This document shows positions 8,690-17,516 of a stretch of DNA of 64,000 nucleotides, piece after piece. Each line of letters begins with the position of its first letter. Position 1 is the first letter of the stretch. The notes below the pieces were generated by a model, which saw nothing but the letters and a program-made list of their open reading frames with translations, was not told where the DNA came from and ran no database searches. Made by a program: the position numbers and the translations under genes. This DNA comes from Anaerolineales bacterium UBA6055 (lineage in GTDB: Bacteria > Chloroflexota > Anaerolineae > Aggregatilineales > Phototrophicaceae), in assembly GCA_002428985.1 (NCBI GenBank), contig DIYL01000054.1, forward strand, positions 1-64,000, in the 5' to 3' direction.

Positions 8690-9523
8690 ATGCTCAGGAT
8701 TGGAGAATTTTCAAAGCTTAGTGAGGTGACCGTCAAGACGTTACATCACTATGATGAGATTGGGTTGCTCAAGCCCGTAAAGATTGACCCCTCCAGTAAT
8801 TATCGCTATTACAGTGTCAATCAATTACCGCGCATCCATCGCATTATGGCGCTCAAAGACCTAGGATTATCACTAGAACAAATTCAACTCATGTTGAATC
8901 GTGACGTACCCGTTGAGCAAATTCGTGGCATGTTACGGCTCAAGCAAGCAGAAGGCGAACAACGGATACGAGATGAACAAGAGCGTTTGCAACGCATTGC
9001 ATTTCGTTTAAAGATGATCGATCTTGGCGGACAATTGCCAGCTCTTGATGTTGTCGTCAAAGATATTCCTGATCTGTATGCGTTGACTTTGAAACGTTCA
9101 GTCCATCCACAAGATATGGTAGCCCTTGGATTGGAAGTTGAACAAGCACTGGCAGAAAGGAAGATTGAACTCAACGGTCCTGTCGCTGAAATTCGATCCG
9201 AAGAAGAATTTCGACCGATTCATGAAGATGTAAAGTTTGTATGGCCTGTGGCGACTAAACATACTGAACCCGTTGTATTATCTACCTTTGGCGTGCTTCA
9301 GCCAGAGGATGTAACTGGATTGCCGATGGTCGCTAGTTATATCGTACGTGGGTTGGATGCGTCGCTTATCGCAGAAAATATCGCGATGCTTCGTCGTTGG
9401 ATTGTTGATAACAATTATCGTCTATGTCCTAGCCTGAGAGCTGTATTTCATTTGGGTCCTGTTGAGCATGCCGAATATGAAGATTGGGTTATTGAATTTC
9501 AGCATGAAATTATACCCGCCTAA
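8690..9523 (+). CDS. MerR-family transcriptional regulator with GyrI-like ligand domain
   Basis: Residues 1-70 form a MerR DNA-binding domain (RIGEFSKLSEVTVKTLHHYD, then EIGLLKP and NYRYYSVNQLPRIHRI). A dimerisation helix follows at about residues 75-118. The C-terminal 150 residues resemble the GyrI-like small-molecule binding domain seen in BmrR-type regulators, with a conserved glutamate-containing end (VIEFQHEI). There are no metal-binding cysteines of the MerR/CueR type, so an organic ligand is likely. The gene sits behind a stretched-spacer promoter carrying a dyad and just upstream of a VOC-family gene, its likely target. Confidence 0.88.
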   Translation: MLRIGEFSKLSEVTVKTLHHYDEIGLLKPVKIDPSSNYRYYSVNQLPRIHRIMALKDLGLSLEQIQLMLNRDVPVEQIRGMLRLKQAEGEQRIRDEQERLQRIAFRLKMIDLGGQLPALDVVVKDIPDLYALTLKRSVHPQDMVALGLEVEQALAERKIELNGPVAEIRSEEEFRPIHEDVKFVWPVATKHTEPVVLSTFGVLQPEDVTGLPMVASYIVRGLDASLIAENIAMLRRWIVDNNYRLCPSLRAVFHLGPVEHAEYEDWVIEFQHEIIPA

Positions 9524-9570
9524 GATCATATCTTATACAAAACATACGGAAATTATTGAGGAGTTTAAGC

Positions 9571-10019
9571 ATGAATTTAGTTGAAGGTATTCATCATTTG
9601 ACATTCTTGACAGCGGATTTAGATCGGTTAATTGATTTCTACAAACGGGTATTTGATGCTGCTGTGACACTAGATTTGACAGAAGGACCGATTCGCCATG
9701 CCTTTATCAAAGTGGGTGATACGACAGTTCTACATCCATTTGAGATACCAAACGTCCAGCCACCAGGCTACCTATGTTTCAGCGGGGACGGTTAGATCAT
9801 TTTGCACTCAATGCCACTAGCGAAGATGCATTCCGTGAACTCCGTAATCGTATAATCGCTGAGGGACGCGACGAGTGCGTTGTGATTGATATGGGGTTGC
9901 TTTTATTGTTCAACTTTACAGATCCTGATGATGGTGAACATGAAGTTGTCTGGTGGAAACCCGATGGTACTCAAGATGGTATTTTGCGCGATGATTGGGC
10001 ATATATTGCCGATTATTAA
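9571..10019 (+). pseudogene. VOC/glyoxalase-family protein split by a -1 frameshift
   Basis: The start at 9571 has GAGGAG upstream and encodes a VOC-type beginning (GIHHLTFLTADLDRLIDFYK) that breaks off after PPGYL and stops at 9795. The downstream frame immediately continues with MFQRGRLDHFALNA, a segment that normally follows in this family, and runs to 10019 (ending in EHEVVWWKPDG). The two halves meet near 9770-9776, and one missing base restores a 149-residue protein. Either it is a recent pseudogene or a base was lost in sequencing. VOC proteins bind a metal and act as glyoxalases, dioxygenases or resistance proteins. It follows the MerR gene by 47 bp. Confidence 0.8.
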
Positions 10020-10063
10020 TCCGAGTATCTGTGTTGGTCGGCGTGATAGCAGATGATATAGCT

Positions 10064-10489
10064 TTAATCCGACACTATTGTGATTGTGCCGTCTGGGTTG
10101 ATCGTAAGGTGTTGATATGATGCAAGTTTCTCATAATCTTGTGGATTGACCTCAATCACAGGTAAATCCACTTCGTAAATTTCGCGGGCGACGACTGCGC
10201 CGAGTGCGAGAATACCATCACTTTCCGCGAGGATGATGCCTGCGGGAGCTTTCTTCTGGCGGACGGCTTCGAGCAAAATACTGCTGGCACTACTCGACCC
10301 GCGCCCTGATGGCATAACAATGATTTTCCCCGTGACATTATCGCCTGAATTGAGGTGATGGCGGTCGATAATTTCTCCGGTTTCAGGGTTAAGCCCACCC
10401 CATAAACTAAGGGGTTCGGATAGGCGCAAAACTTCACCCTGTGCTGTGCCCGATACGATGATTTTGCCATACATTTTTTTGTTTACCAT
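10064..10489 (-). CDS. Aconitase X small (swivel) subunit, DUF126
   Basis: The 141-residue protein matches the aconitase X swivel domain: an N-terminal GKIIVSGTAQGEVLRLSEPL, then a central VMPSGRGSSSASSILLEA loop that binds substrate in this family. It partners with the catalytic subunit encoded immediately upstream, whose last bases overlap its start by 7 bp, which implies translational coupling. In bacteria the complex is known as cis-3-hydroxy-L-proline dehydratase, and archaeal relatives dehydrate phosphomevalonate. The sequence alone does not settle which applies here. Confidence 0.88.
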   Translation of the reverse strand: MVNKKMYGKIIVSGTAQGEVLRLSEPLSLWGGLNPETGEIIDRHHLNSGDNVTGKIIVMPSGRGSSSASSILLEAVRQKKAPAGIILAESDGILALGAVVAREIYEVDLPVIEVNPQDYEKLASYQHLTINPDGTITIVSD

Positions 10490-11742
10490 AAGCTTTCATC
10501 CCGCCATACACTACCAATTTCTGCTGATCGCACACATTCTTTTAAACTCCCGTAGATGGTCGATAAGCCGATATTGCCCGGTGCATAGTGAGCAAATTTA
10601 CCGGAGTTGGTCATGAGTGTTCCGTGTTTGACCCGCATAATAGGTGTGACAACCACGCAGGTATCGACAATGACAGTAACACCGGCAGATCTGAGTTGGT
10701 CAAGCCATCCACGTTTTTTTAAAATTTCGAGAACGATGCGATTGGTGCAAACGATGAATTCAATATCTGGATTGGGTGGATGTTCGTCAACAAGTGGTAG
10801 GAGTTGTTCAAACTCAGCAATAGAAAAGTGTGGGCTACCGAGGGCAACTGCATCAATTTTACCGTCAGGCGCGGTTGCTAGTTTGTCGCGTGTATCTCGT
10901 AAGGTTTCCATTGTGATGAGTTTGATTTGCTCTGGTTTGTGACCTTGGAATGCCTCGTCAAAAGTTTGGGCTTCTGGTGTGATGCCAATTGCGTGAAATA
11001 GTCCGACTGCACCGGATGATGCGGTGGCTGCACCGAGTGCCTTTAATTGATCTTCGGTTGTGTTGGTATGAAGCCCCTCAATTACAGGGATTTTATTCCC
11101 GCTGTTCGCGCCAATGTAATAACCCAGAACCGGAAAGAGCACATCCTCGTGCAAGAGCTTTTCAGGTATGTTTTGGAGTTGATAGAGTAGTTGTCCACGG
11201 CGATGCTCTGTTTGGTGGAGTCCAGCATTTGGGGCGCGTCCGGTTAAAGCACAGCAGATGTCGATGAAGTCGCCATAGCGTTGGGTGCGGGCACCAAGAA
11301 CTGAATTTGCAAAGACAATGGCGTTACTTTCTGCCCATGCGATTTGCTCACCGAATTTGGGGCGTGCCATCGTTTGATACGGAGCACAGGTATAGATAGG
11401 CTGGCATCCGAGTTTTTCGTAACCGAACATAGTTTGCCGTGCCCAGTCTGCGACTTGTTGTGTCCCTTGAAATGCATCAGGGTGAATCAAATCTAATGCA
11501 CCGACGTTGAGTGTCGTTGGGACAACAACTTGACCATTAGCTTCAACTAATTTCTGTACAAACTCAAGACCAGATAATCCATGATACAGTACGCCATCGA
11601 TATGGGCGGAGGTGATGTCGAGCAAGTCGTTTGCACCATACACTTCTGCCATAGTTGTGAGGATTCGCATAGCAATTTGCGATGCGCGCCCCATATCTCC
11701 ATTAAGCATCGCTTGGTCTTTGTCTGTTAGTTGGAGTGTCAC
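10483..11742 (-). CDS. Aconitase X catalytic (large) subunit, DUF521
   Basis: The 419-residue protein matches the AcnX catalytic domain. It has ISTAHIDG-like residues near 50 (here TSAHIDGVLYHG), GCQPIYTCAPYQT, ANSVLGARTQRYGDFIDICC and a late VDTCVVVTPI. The cysteines in these blocks are the expected Fe-S cluster ligands. It forms a heterodimer with the DUF126 subunit encoded next. No proline-catabolism or mevalonate gene is adjacent, so the substrate remains open between cis-3-hydroxyproline and phosphomevalonate. The polyprenyl synthase gene two genes away is a weak hint toward isoprenoids. Confidence 0.88.
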   Translation of the reverse strand: MTLQLTDKDQAMLNGDMGRASQIAMRILTTMAEVYGANDLLDITSAHIDGVLYHGLSGLEFVQKLVEANGQVVVPTTLNVGALDLIHPDAFQGTQQVADWARQTMFGYEKLGCQPIYTCAPYQTMARPKFGEQIAWAESNAIVFANSVLGARTQRYGDFIDICCALTGRAPNAGLHQTEHRRGQLLYQLQNIPEKLLHEDVLFPVLGYYIGANSGNKIPVIEGLHTNTTEDQLKALGAATASSGAVGLFHAIGITPEAQTFDEAFQGHKPEQIKLITMETLRDTRDKLATAPDGKIDAVALGSPHFSIAEFEQLLPLVDEHPPNPDIEFIVCTNRIVLEILKKRGWLDQLRSAGVTVIVDTCVVVTPIMRVKHGTLMTNSGKFAHYAPGNIGLSTIYGSLKECVRSAEIGSVWRDESLW

Positions 11743-11963
11743 GTCTTGTCCTTGTGTATTGCTATCTATCAGTGTGATTGTAACGTGTCTGAATTACCCC
11801 TGCAAAAGTAATTCTTATATTGTCTAGATGGCATTTGATAAATTGATTCATAATGCAATGATATTTGTACCCCATATAATAGTAATGTGTAACTATCTGT
11901 CGGCGTCGGTTGGATGTTATGCTCAAAAGATGAATATTTATCCAAGTAAGGTTGTAATGTGTT

Positions 11964-12785
11964 ATGTCTAAACAGAAAAAGTCCCTGAAAAAACCGAAGC
12001 GTTTGAATAAAAAAGTATATGAAGCAGAGCTGAAACGCCTACAATTTGAGCTGGTGAAGTGGCAGTATTGGATTAAAGAACAAGGATTGCGCGTTGTGAT
12101 TACATTTGACGGGCGCGATGCGGCTGGTAAAGGCGGGACGATCAAACGTATTATGGATCCGTTACAGCCTCGTGATATTCGTTTGGTAGCGTTAGGTAAA
12201 CCGTCCGACCGTGAGCAAACACAATGGTATTTCCAACGCTATATCGCTCATTTGCCAGCAGCAGGGGAAATTGTATTGTTTGACCGGAGTTGGTATAACC
12301 GAGCAACAGTTGAACGAGTGATGGATTTTTGCACTGATTTACAGTACTGGGATTTCCTCAGAGATGCGCCTAATTTCGAGCGACTATTGGTTAATGATGG
12401 CATTATTCTATTAAAATACTGGTTATCTGTTGATGATGAGGAGCAGGAAAGACGTTTTCAAGAACGGGCACAAAATCCCATGCGCCGTTGGAAACTGAGT
12501 CCGATTGATATTGAGTCGCGTGATCGTTGGGTGGAATATTCTAAAGCGAAAGATTTGATGATCGAACATACTGACATTCCTGAATCGCGCTGGCGACAAA
12601 TTGAATCGAATGATAAACGGCGTACTCGTTTGAATGTAATTCGGGATATTTTGGAAGCGATTCCGTATGAGAATGTGATCCCTGGTGTGTTGGATTTACC
12701 TCCGCGCCCACCACGTGACAAGCATTATTCACGCCCTCCGCGTGATCATCAGTATATTATTGAGGATAGTTACGCCGATAAGTAG
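11964..12785 (+). CDS. ppk2: Polyphosphate kinase 2 (PPK2)
   Basis: The 273-residue protein carries the PPK2 Walker A GRDAAGKGGTIKRI (about residue 51) and Walker B LFDRSWYNRA (about residue 107), followed by a lid helix region with EQERRFQERAQNPMRRWK. PPK2 enzymes transfer phosphate between polyphosphate and nucleoside di- or monophosphates. The single-domain length and lysine-rich N terminus fit the short PPK2 classes. Whether it prefers ADP/GDP or AMP cannot be decided by eye. It is monocistronic and convergent with the AlkD-like gene, with only 4 bp between stops. Confidence 0.9.
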   Translation: MSKQKKSLKKPKRLNKKVYEAELKRLQFELVKWQYWIKEQGLRVVITFDGRDAAGKGGTIKRIMDPLQPRDIRLVALGKPSDREQTQWYFQRYIAHLPAAGEIVLFDRSWYNRATVERVMDFCTDLQYWDFLRDAPNFERLLVNDGIILLKYWLSVDDEEQERRFQERAQNPMRRWKLSPIDIESRDRWVEYSKAKDLMIEHTDIPESRWRQIESNDKRRTRLNVIRDILEAIPYENVIPGVLDLPPRPPRDKHYSRPPRDHQYIIEDSYADK

Positions 12786-12789
12786 GTCG

Positions 12790-13512
12790 TTACTTCTTGC
12801 CAGTCTCTAACTTTTTGCGTGTTTCGCGGACGGCGATTGCTGGTAGAGACTGGGCATTCTCATTCAAATAGGTTGTGATATCGCTATGATGTTGTCGGCT
12901 GGCTTCACGCAAGACCCATGATATGGCTTTGGTGATGCGCTTGTCTTTTTCGGATTTTAGACGTTCTACAGTGGTAAACATCTGAGTCAACAGGCGTTCA
13001 TCAGGCGATTTTGAAACGGGACGTACGAGTAAAACGAGTGATGCACGGCGTTTGTTGGTGTTTTTATCTTGAGAGAGTGATTCTAAAAATTTCTCCCAGC
13101 TACTCCAGCCTGCGAGTAGGTCTTTGTGGGTGAAGATTGATTGACATGTTGTATCGACTTCTGCCCACCCATCCAGTTGTTCTAGCCATCGGTCAAGTTG
13201 CGAGAGAGGGAGTTGTTGTCGGAATTTAGGGTATTTATCGAGGAGTGTCTGTGGTGCACACCGTTCCTCATATGATTCGCCGTGATAGAGCGAATCACAT
13301 AAGGCGAGCCAATCATCGTAGCTGATGTCTTTGTTATCTTTGATCCATGCTAGCATGATCTCACGACGTTCGGCATTGCGTAGACCATACCAGATACGGT
13401 CTATACCGAGTTCAGTGTGCTCGGGGCGTTTGCCTTGTGTTTGACGGTCCCGTTGCAATGTCTGGAACTTTGACAAAATTGTTTTGTGGTGTGGGTTCAT
13501 TGCTTTTTCCAT
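12790..13512 (-). CDS. AlkD-like HEAT-repeat DNA alkylation repair protein
   Basis: The 240-residue all-helical protein resembles DNA glycosylases of the AlkC/AlkD family, which remove alkylated bases using HEAT-like repeats. The block DGWAEVDTTCQSIF followed by W-S-S-W and KRRASLVLLVRP matches the conserved core (W-x-x-x-D plus R-R-x-A). A later segment SEKDKRITKAISWVLREASR fits the last repeats. I chose the ATG at 13512 (MEKAMNPHH) because AAGGG lies about 10 nt upstream; the earlier in-frame start at 13551 has no support. It is convergent with ppk2. Confidence 0.78.
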   Translation of the reverse strand: MEKAMNPHHKTILSKFQTLQRDRQTQGKRPEHTELGIDRIWYGLRNAERREIMLAWIKDNKDISYDDWLALCDSLYHGESYEERCAPQTLLDKYPKFRQQLPLSQLDRWLEQLDGWAEVDTTCQSIFTHKDLLAGWSSWEKFLESLSQDKNTNKRRASLVLLVRPVSKSPDERLLTQMFTTVERLKSEKDKRITKAISWVLREASRQHHSDITTYLNENAQSLPAIAVRETRKKLETGKK

Positions 13513-13723
13513 ACAAATAAATCCCTTCACGAAGCTATATAATCCCCTCAAACATCAAATACTGAGTGTCTTTCAATGTTATTTTATCGATAATCGAATC
13601 AGAGAAAAGCTTCGTTATGAGTACGTTACGTTCTGGTATCGTTGATAATAAAGGGGATGGGACACGTCTTCTATCCATAAAATACTTCAGAAAATTATAC
13701 GCGTCCCTCAAATTCAACCTAAC

Positions 13724-14845
13724 TTATATCCCTCGATCTACAAGGCGTCTTCCCATAAGCTGAATCAAATTTAAATACTTAGAATCGGGAATAATTTCCA
13801 AGTCATTTAAAGCTTCACTCGCAAGATCAAATGCTTTCTTCCGCGCAAAATCAACAGACCCTGAAGATTTTATAATTTCAATAGCTTCATTAACTTGTAC
13901 ATCGGTTGCCTCGAGGTTACCAAATACAGAAAGCATCGTATCGAGTTCTTTACCTGAGGCACGATTTAACGTTTCGATAATCGGTATAGTCCGTTTCCCT
14001 AGAACGATGTCTGTACCGACACCTTTTCCGGTATTATTCGCATCGCCGACGATATTGATTACATCATCAATGATCTGAAAACCTAAACCGGTCTTTTTTG
14101 CAAATTGCACTAGAACATCAATCTGCGGGTCACTAGGGTCCCATTTGTTCAACCCAATTGTTCCACCAGCCAAGGCGGCAAGCATAAATATGCTACCCGT
14201 CTTTTTTAAAGACATATCGAGTAAATCGTCGGTTGTTAATTTTTCGGGGGAAATCTGTTCAAATTGAATATCCAACATCTCTCCATCGATTAATGTTGGG
14301 ATATGTTCGGTGACTAAACTTTGGATGAAATTTTGCGGGATGCTGGGATCAACTAAGTCGTCCTCATACATTTCACAAATCATACCCACAGACCAAGCCA
14401 TCAGTGCATCGCCCGCCAATATCCCGACGGATAGTCCATAGCGCTCGGCATCGGACGGTGAATAGTTCATTTCTGAAATAGCACGGTCTTCAAACCATTT
14501 GTGGACTGTCGGTCCGCCACGGCGCATAACATCTTGATCGATAATATCATCATGAACAAGCCCCCATGTGTGATAAATTTCTATGGCACATGCCGCAAGG
14601 ATACTCGATTTGAGACGTTGCTCTCCGCCTAATGCGCCTGCACACCACATCAAATAGACAGGTCGAAATGCTTTTCCGGTTCGCTCAAGATAAACGTGTG
14701 CACCTTCGTAAATATGCGCGGGCATAAATCGTTTCTTATATTTCTCATGTGATATGCGATTATGAATTTCTTGCTTGAGCGTAGTAAGTTGTTCGTTGAA
14801 ATATGAAATTTCTGAAGCGTCGAGTGTGATATTGTTTTGTTGCAT
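13724..14845 (-). CDS. Polyprenyl diphosphate synthase
   Basis: This 373-residue trans-isoprenyl transferase condenses isopentenyl diphosphate units onto an allylic primer. It has a first aspartate-rich motif VHDDIIDQDVMRRGGPT and a second one GFQIIDDVINIVGD with the K-T-G-x-G-F-Q lead-in (KKTGLGFQ). The first motif has no insertion, and a bulky tryptophan sits five residues before it. That pattern suggests a short product such as C15-C20, though this is only an inference. The N terminus is about 40 residues longer than usual. It is monocistronic and followed by a gene-poor region on its upstream side. Confidence 0.88.
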   Translation of the reverse strand: MQQNNITLDASEISYFNEQLTTLKQEIHNRISHEKYKKRFMPAHIYEGAHVYLERTGKAFRPVYLMWCAGALGGEQRLKSSILAACAIEIYHTWGLVHDDIIDQDVMRRGGPTVHKWFEDRAISEMNYSPSDAERYGLSVGILAGDALMAWSVGMICEMYEDDLVDPSIPQNFIQSLVTEHIPTLIDGEMLDIQFEQISPEKLTTDDLLDMSLKKTGSIFMLAALAGGTIGLNKWDPSDPQIDVLVQFAKKTGLGFQIIDDVINIVGDANNTGKGVGTDIVLGKRTIPIIETLNRASGKELDTMLSVFGNLEATDVQVNEAIEIIKSSGSVDFARKKAFDLASEALNDLEIIPDSKYLNLIQLMGRRLVDRGI

Positions 14846-15195
14846 TTAGCCCCCCTGATCTAGGTTGTAAAGCTATTGGAATATTAATCTAGTGAATATC
14901 GATTGCGCCTCTACATTACATGGTAACAGCTTTGGCAAAATCGTTTGGTAATTTATCGAGATTATTGTGTAACACCATGCCCCAAATTATATGATTTTTT
15001 AATAAGACCTAGCTGAGGAACTTTATCTGGAGGGGCTGTAGGCGCAATGTTTTTCGTAATTATATTCCACCGATGGTTAAAACCAATCGGCTAATCGAAG
15101 TATGGAAGCACGCTAAAGGTGCTAAATATTCCAGTGATTGAGTACATCATTTACATAACATGTTATGCTGTAATTATTTGCGATTGGAGGATGAC
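14846..15195. other. 350-bp intergenic region, nothing recognised
   Basis: This AT-rich gap contains no supported gene. A small imperfect hairpin (CCGAT-GGTT / AACC-ATCGG) lies at about 15070-15090. It is the left edge of the AT-rich, gene-poor island that extends to about 18.0 kb. Confidence 0.5.
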
Positions 15196-15318
15196 ATGCT
15201 TTCCAGACTGGAAAATATTACAAACAAAAAGGTTGTGTTAATCTTGACATTGTTGGTGATTTTGGGGTTGATGATTTCAGGATTTCTACATGTACAGACA
15301 CCAAATGATGTGAATTGA
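15196..15318 (+). CDS. Possible 40-aa membrane peptide or truncated gene
   Basis: An ATG at 15196 is preceded by a good GGAGG six bases upstream and encodes MLSRLENITNKK followed by about 20 hydrophobic residues (VVLILTLLVILGLMISGFL) and a short polar tail, then TGA. The strong ribosome site and clear transmembrane helix suggest a real small membrane protein. It could equally be the N-terminal stub of a larger membrane protein, since a second stop follows immediately and the downstream frame soon closes. Confidence 0.35.
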   Translation: MLSRLENITNKKVVLILTLLVILGLMISGFLHVQTPNDVN

Positions 15319-15631
15319 TAGACTTGGATGGATGGTATATTTCAGAACTTTAGCACTGAGGTTTTGATTTTCTGATTAATTGAGGTGGTGGTTGTAGCGA
15401 GAAATAAGCGTACCAACGCTAAAGCCTAAGCGCACAAAGATGAGCAAGAATACAAACAGTGGCGTAGGAGCAGCCAACTACAAACTATTTGGGATCACGT
15501 AGCTTTGGACAATATCGGATTGATCTGAATTTCCTCCCAACACCTATCCAGCCCGATGAACTACTCTTGGTATAGACTTAATCTAACTTTAATATACATG
15601 GAGGGAATTTGTGTGTATATCGAACCTAAGC
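15319..15631. other. Intergenic region without recognisable genes
   Basis: About 310 bp between the 40-aa open frame and the terminator hairpin of the next gene. Multiple stops occur in all frames and no repeat or RNA gene was recognised. Confidence 0.45.
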
Positions 15632-15681
15632 GCTATTGGGTTGCCTGGTGTGTTTTTGTCATCACCAGTTGACCCAATAGC
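15632..15681. terminator. Strong stem-loop after the MACPF-like gene
   Basis: A 19-nt arm at 15632-15650 (GCTATTGGGT...CTGGTG) pairs with 15663-15681 at 16 of 19 positions around a 12-nt loop. TTTTT follows on the plus strand. It sits 18 bp beyond the stop of the minus-strand gene, so it most likely ends that transcript. Confidence 0.6.
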
Positions 15682-15698
15682 ACTTTTTGAACCGTTTC

Positions 15699-17516
15699 TT
15701 ACATATCCCTAACACCGATTGTGACTCGAAGTATTCCTGCTGAACTCAAATTCAATATTGTAAATTGGGCGTTAGCAGGTATTGGAATACTAGCAAAGTT
15801 ACCATAATATGATGTTCCCGCTCCATAAGTCGTATTGGGATTTTGTGTATCATAGATTATCCAACGTATCGGTTGAACTGATCCTTGGTCGTTTTGGATG
15901 TAGACATATGTCTTATACGTATAGCCAGTCACTCTTAAGGGTCTTTGTGGACCAATCAGGTATCTTTCACGTTCATCTACGATGTTACTATCGCTGAATA
16001 ATTGACTATGAAGTGCTGTAGGAAGCGCACTATGGTTACGTTCCATCAAGTTTAGACCCAGAGCTTCTTTGTTAACTGTGTCGCCGAATTGATAATCGTC
16101 TTTCTTTACGTAATACACCGTAAATATAACATCTAATGTATGGCTTCTGGTTGAGCCCGCATAAAACTCAATGTAGGTCTCAAGGAGACCACCAGCTGTT
16201 ACCTTCCAGTCACCAAGATGTCCCTTATTATCAATTTGAAATCCAATAACAAGGCTATCTGCGGGAAGAGGTGGGATGATGTGGTCAGCGGATCTATGGT
16301 GCCCCTTACTTCTATGAATATACACGCTTTTACTAGCAGTACCTTTATCACCGCTAGTTGATGCATAATCTGATGTGTTGAACGCCCCAAATTCCAATAT
16401 ATCGGTAGAATACTCCTGATTTACAACAGGCTTAGGTAGTGCAGCGATGCGGTTATAGACAGCCCAACGTTGACTCACAATTGTGTATTTGTCATATAAA
16501 TTATTAGCTCTAGTGATGCTCTCGTTGATTTTCGTTAAGTCTTTTTTTACAAATTCGTCTTTGTGAGACTCGATATCATTAGTAAATTCGTTAAATTCAC
16601 GTTCAAAAGTTCCCTTATAGTATTCGTTTAATGACTCATATAGAGTCTTAACGGACCAATATAGTTGATATAAATCCCTCAATGTACCAAAAGTTTCTGA
16701 ATCAAGATCATATGTATTTGTGATTGTAGTATCCAATTGGCTGTAATGTATTAGTTGAGCCATAAATGGAACCGGATAAATTTCATCTTGAAACTTCTTG
16801 AGAGCTACTGCAACATCTTCGGCATCAGGATTTGCACTAATAGGGATAGCACTTTTTGTCCCACGTATATAAATTGTTAGGTTAATGTCGATCTGACTGG
16901 CGCTTGCCTCGTTTCTAAATTTTGTTGAAGCTTCAACATCAAACAAATTTGGTGCGCTTGCCTCCATTGTTGCCATGAATTGATCCATAGTTTTTTTACT
17001 ACGTGCTTGTAATGTATACAAGGCATAAAAAGATGCCATTCGTTTTGCGCCCGCTATGTAATAATCTCCATATATATTTCGAAAATCATCTGGTTTTTCT
17101 TTAAGGAAATCTAAAGCTTCTTTAGAAAATTTTACACCCGTTACCGTATCATACCCATCATATTTCACTTCATAACTCATCAGAAGTGATTTGCTTAGTT
17201 CAGAGACCTTGACCTCATGTAAATAGTCTGCAGAGGCAGATAGCTTAATGCCATTAATACTATAGCTACCGCTTCCACTAATTTCGAGCATCTGGTCGAA
17301 ATCATCTTGGCTATTGATTATATGAAGCTCGCTCTTAGTAGTGAGGGACGGTGTTTCCCCGCTTTCATTTGTGTATTCAACCGCGGTGTCCATTAACTCA
17401 CCCGTTAAGATATTGATAGAACTTCCTGGTTTGTAACTATCTAACCAACTTGTTTCTAATTCTAAAGGGGTTGTTGTATCCTTGTTCTTGTCCTTGTCCT
17501 TGTCAGTTTTAACCAT
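15699..17516 (-). CDS. Putative MACPF/CDC-like pore-forming protein
   Basis: This 605-residue protein lacks a signal peptide and starts with a lysine/aspartate-rich tail. Around residues 145-165 it has YGDYYIAGAKRMASFYALY, which aligns with the degenerate MACPF signature (Y-G-T-H-[FY]-x6-G-G), with the two glycines lost. It is preceded by alternating amphipathic strands (ISGSGSYSINGIKLSASADY and SLLMSYEVKYDGYDTV) and followed by another candidate insertion segment (FRNEASASQIDINLTIYIRG). The middle is helical, and the last 130 residues form a beta-rich domain that could bind a target surface. Its codon and base composition is clearly more AT-rich than its neighbours, which suggests horizontal gain. 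The fold assignment is inference from the motif pattern only. Confidence 0.5.
   Translation of the reverse strand: MVKTDKDKDKNKDTTTPLELETSWLDSYKPGSSINILTGELMDTAVEYTNESGETPSLTTKSELHIINSQDDFDQMLEISGSGSYSINGIKLSASADYLHEVKVSELSKSLLMSYEVKYDGYDTVTGVKFSKEALDFLKEKPDDFRNIYGDYYIAGAKRMASFYALYTLQARSKKTMDQFMATMEASAPNLFDVEASTKFRNEASASQIDINLTIYIRGTKSAIPISANPDAEDVAVALKKFQDEIYPVPFMAQLIHYSQLDTTITNTYDLDSETFGTLRDLYQLYWSVKTLYESLNEYYKGTFEREFNEFTNDIESHKDEFVKKDLTKINESITRANNLYDKYTIVSQRWAVYNRIAALPKPVVNQEYSTDILEFGAFNTSDYASTSGDKGTASKSVYIHRSKGHHRSADHIIPPLPADSLVIGFQIDNKGHLGDWKVTAGGLLETYIEFYAGSTRSHTLDVIFTVYYVKKDDYQFGDTVNKEALGLNLMERNHSALPTALHSQLFSDSNIVDERERYLIGPQRPLRVTGYTYKTYVYIQNDQGSVQPIRWIIYDTQNPNTTYGAGTSYYGNFASIPIPANAQFTILNLSSAGILRVTIGVRDM

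Noticed and set aside
9774..10019. Separate small gene starting at the ATG at 9774
   Set aside because: It encodes only the second half of a VOC protein and joins the first half by a one-base shift, so one broken gene is simpler.
13535..13717. Sixty-codon minus-strand frame after the polyprenyl synthase
   Set aside because: It needs a TTG start, has no ribosome site or recognisable features, and overlaps the start region of the AlkD-like gene.
15070..15090. Hairpin in the gap upstream of the polyprenyl synthase as an RNA gene
   Set aside because: Short imperfect stem with no conserved RNA features.
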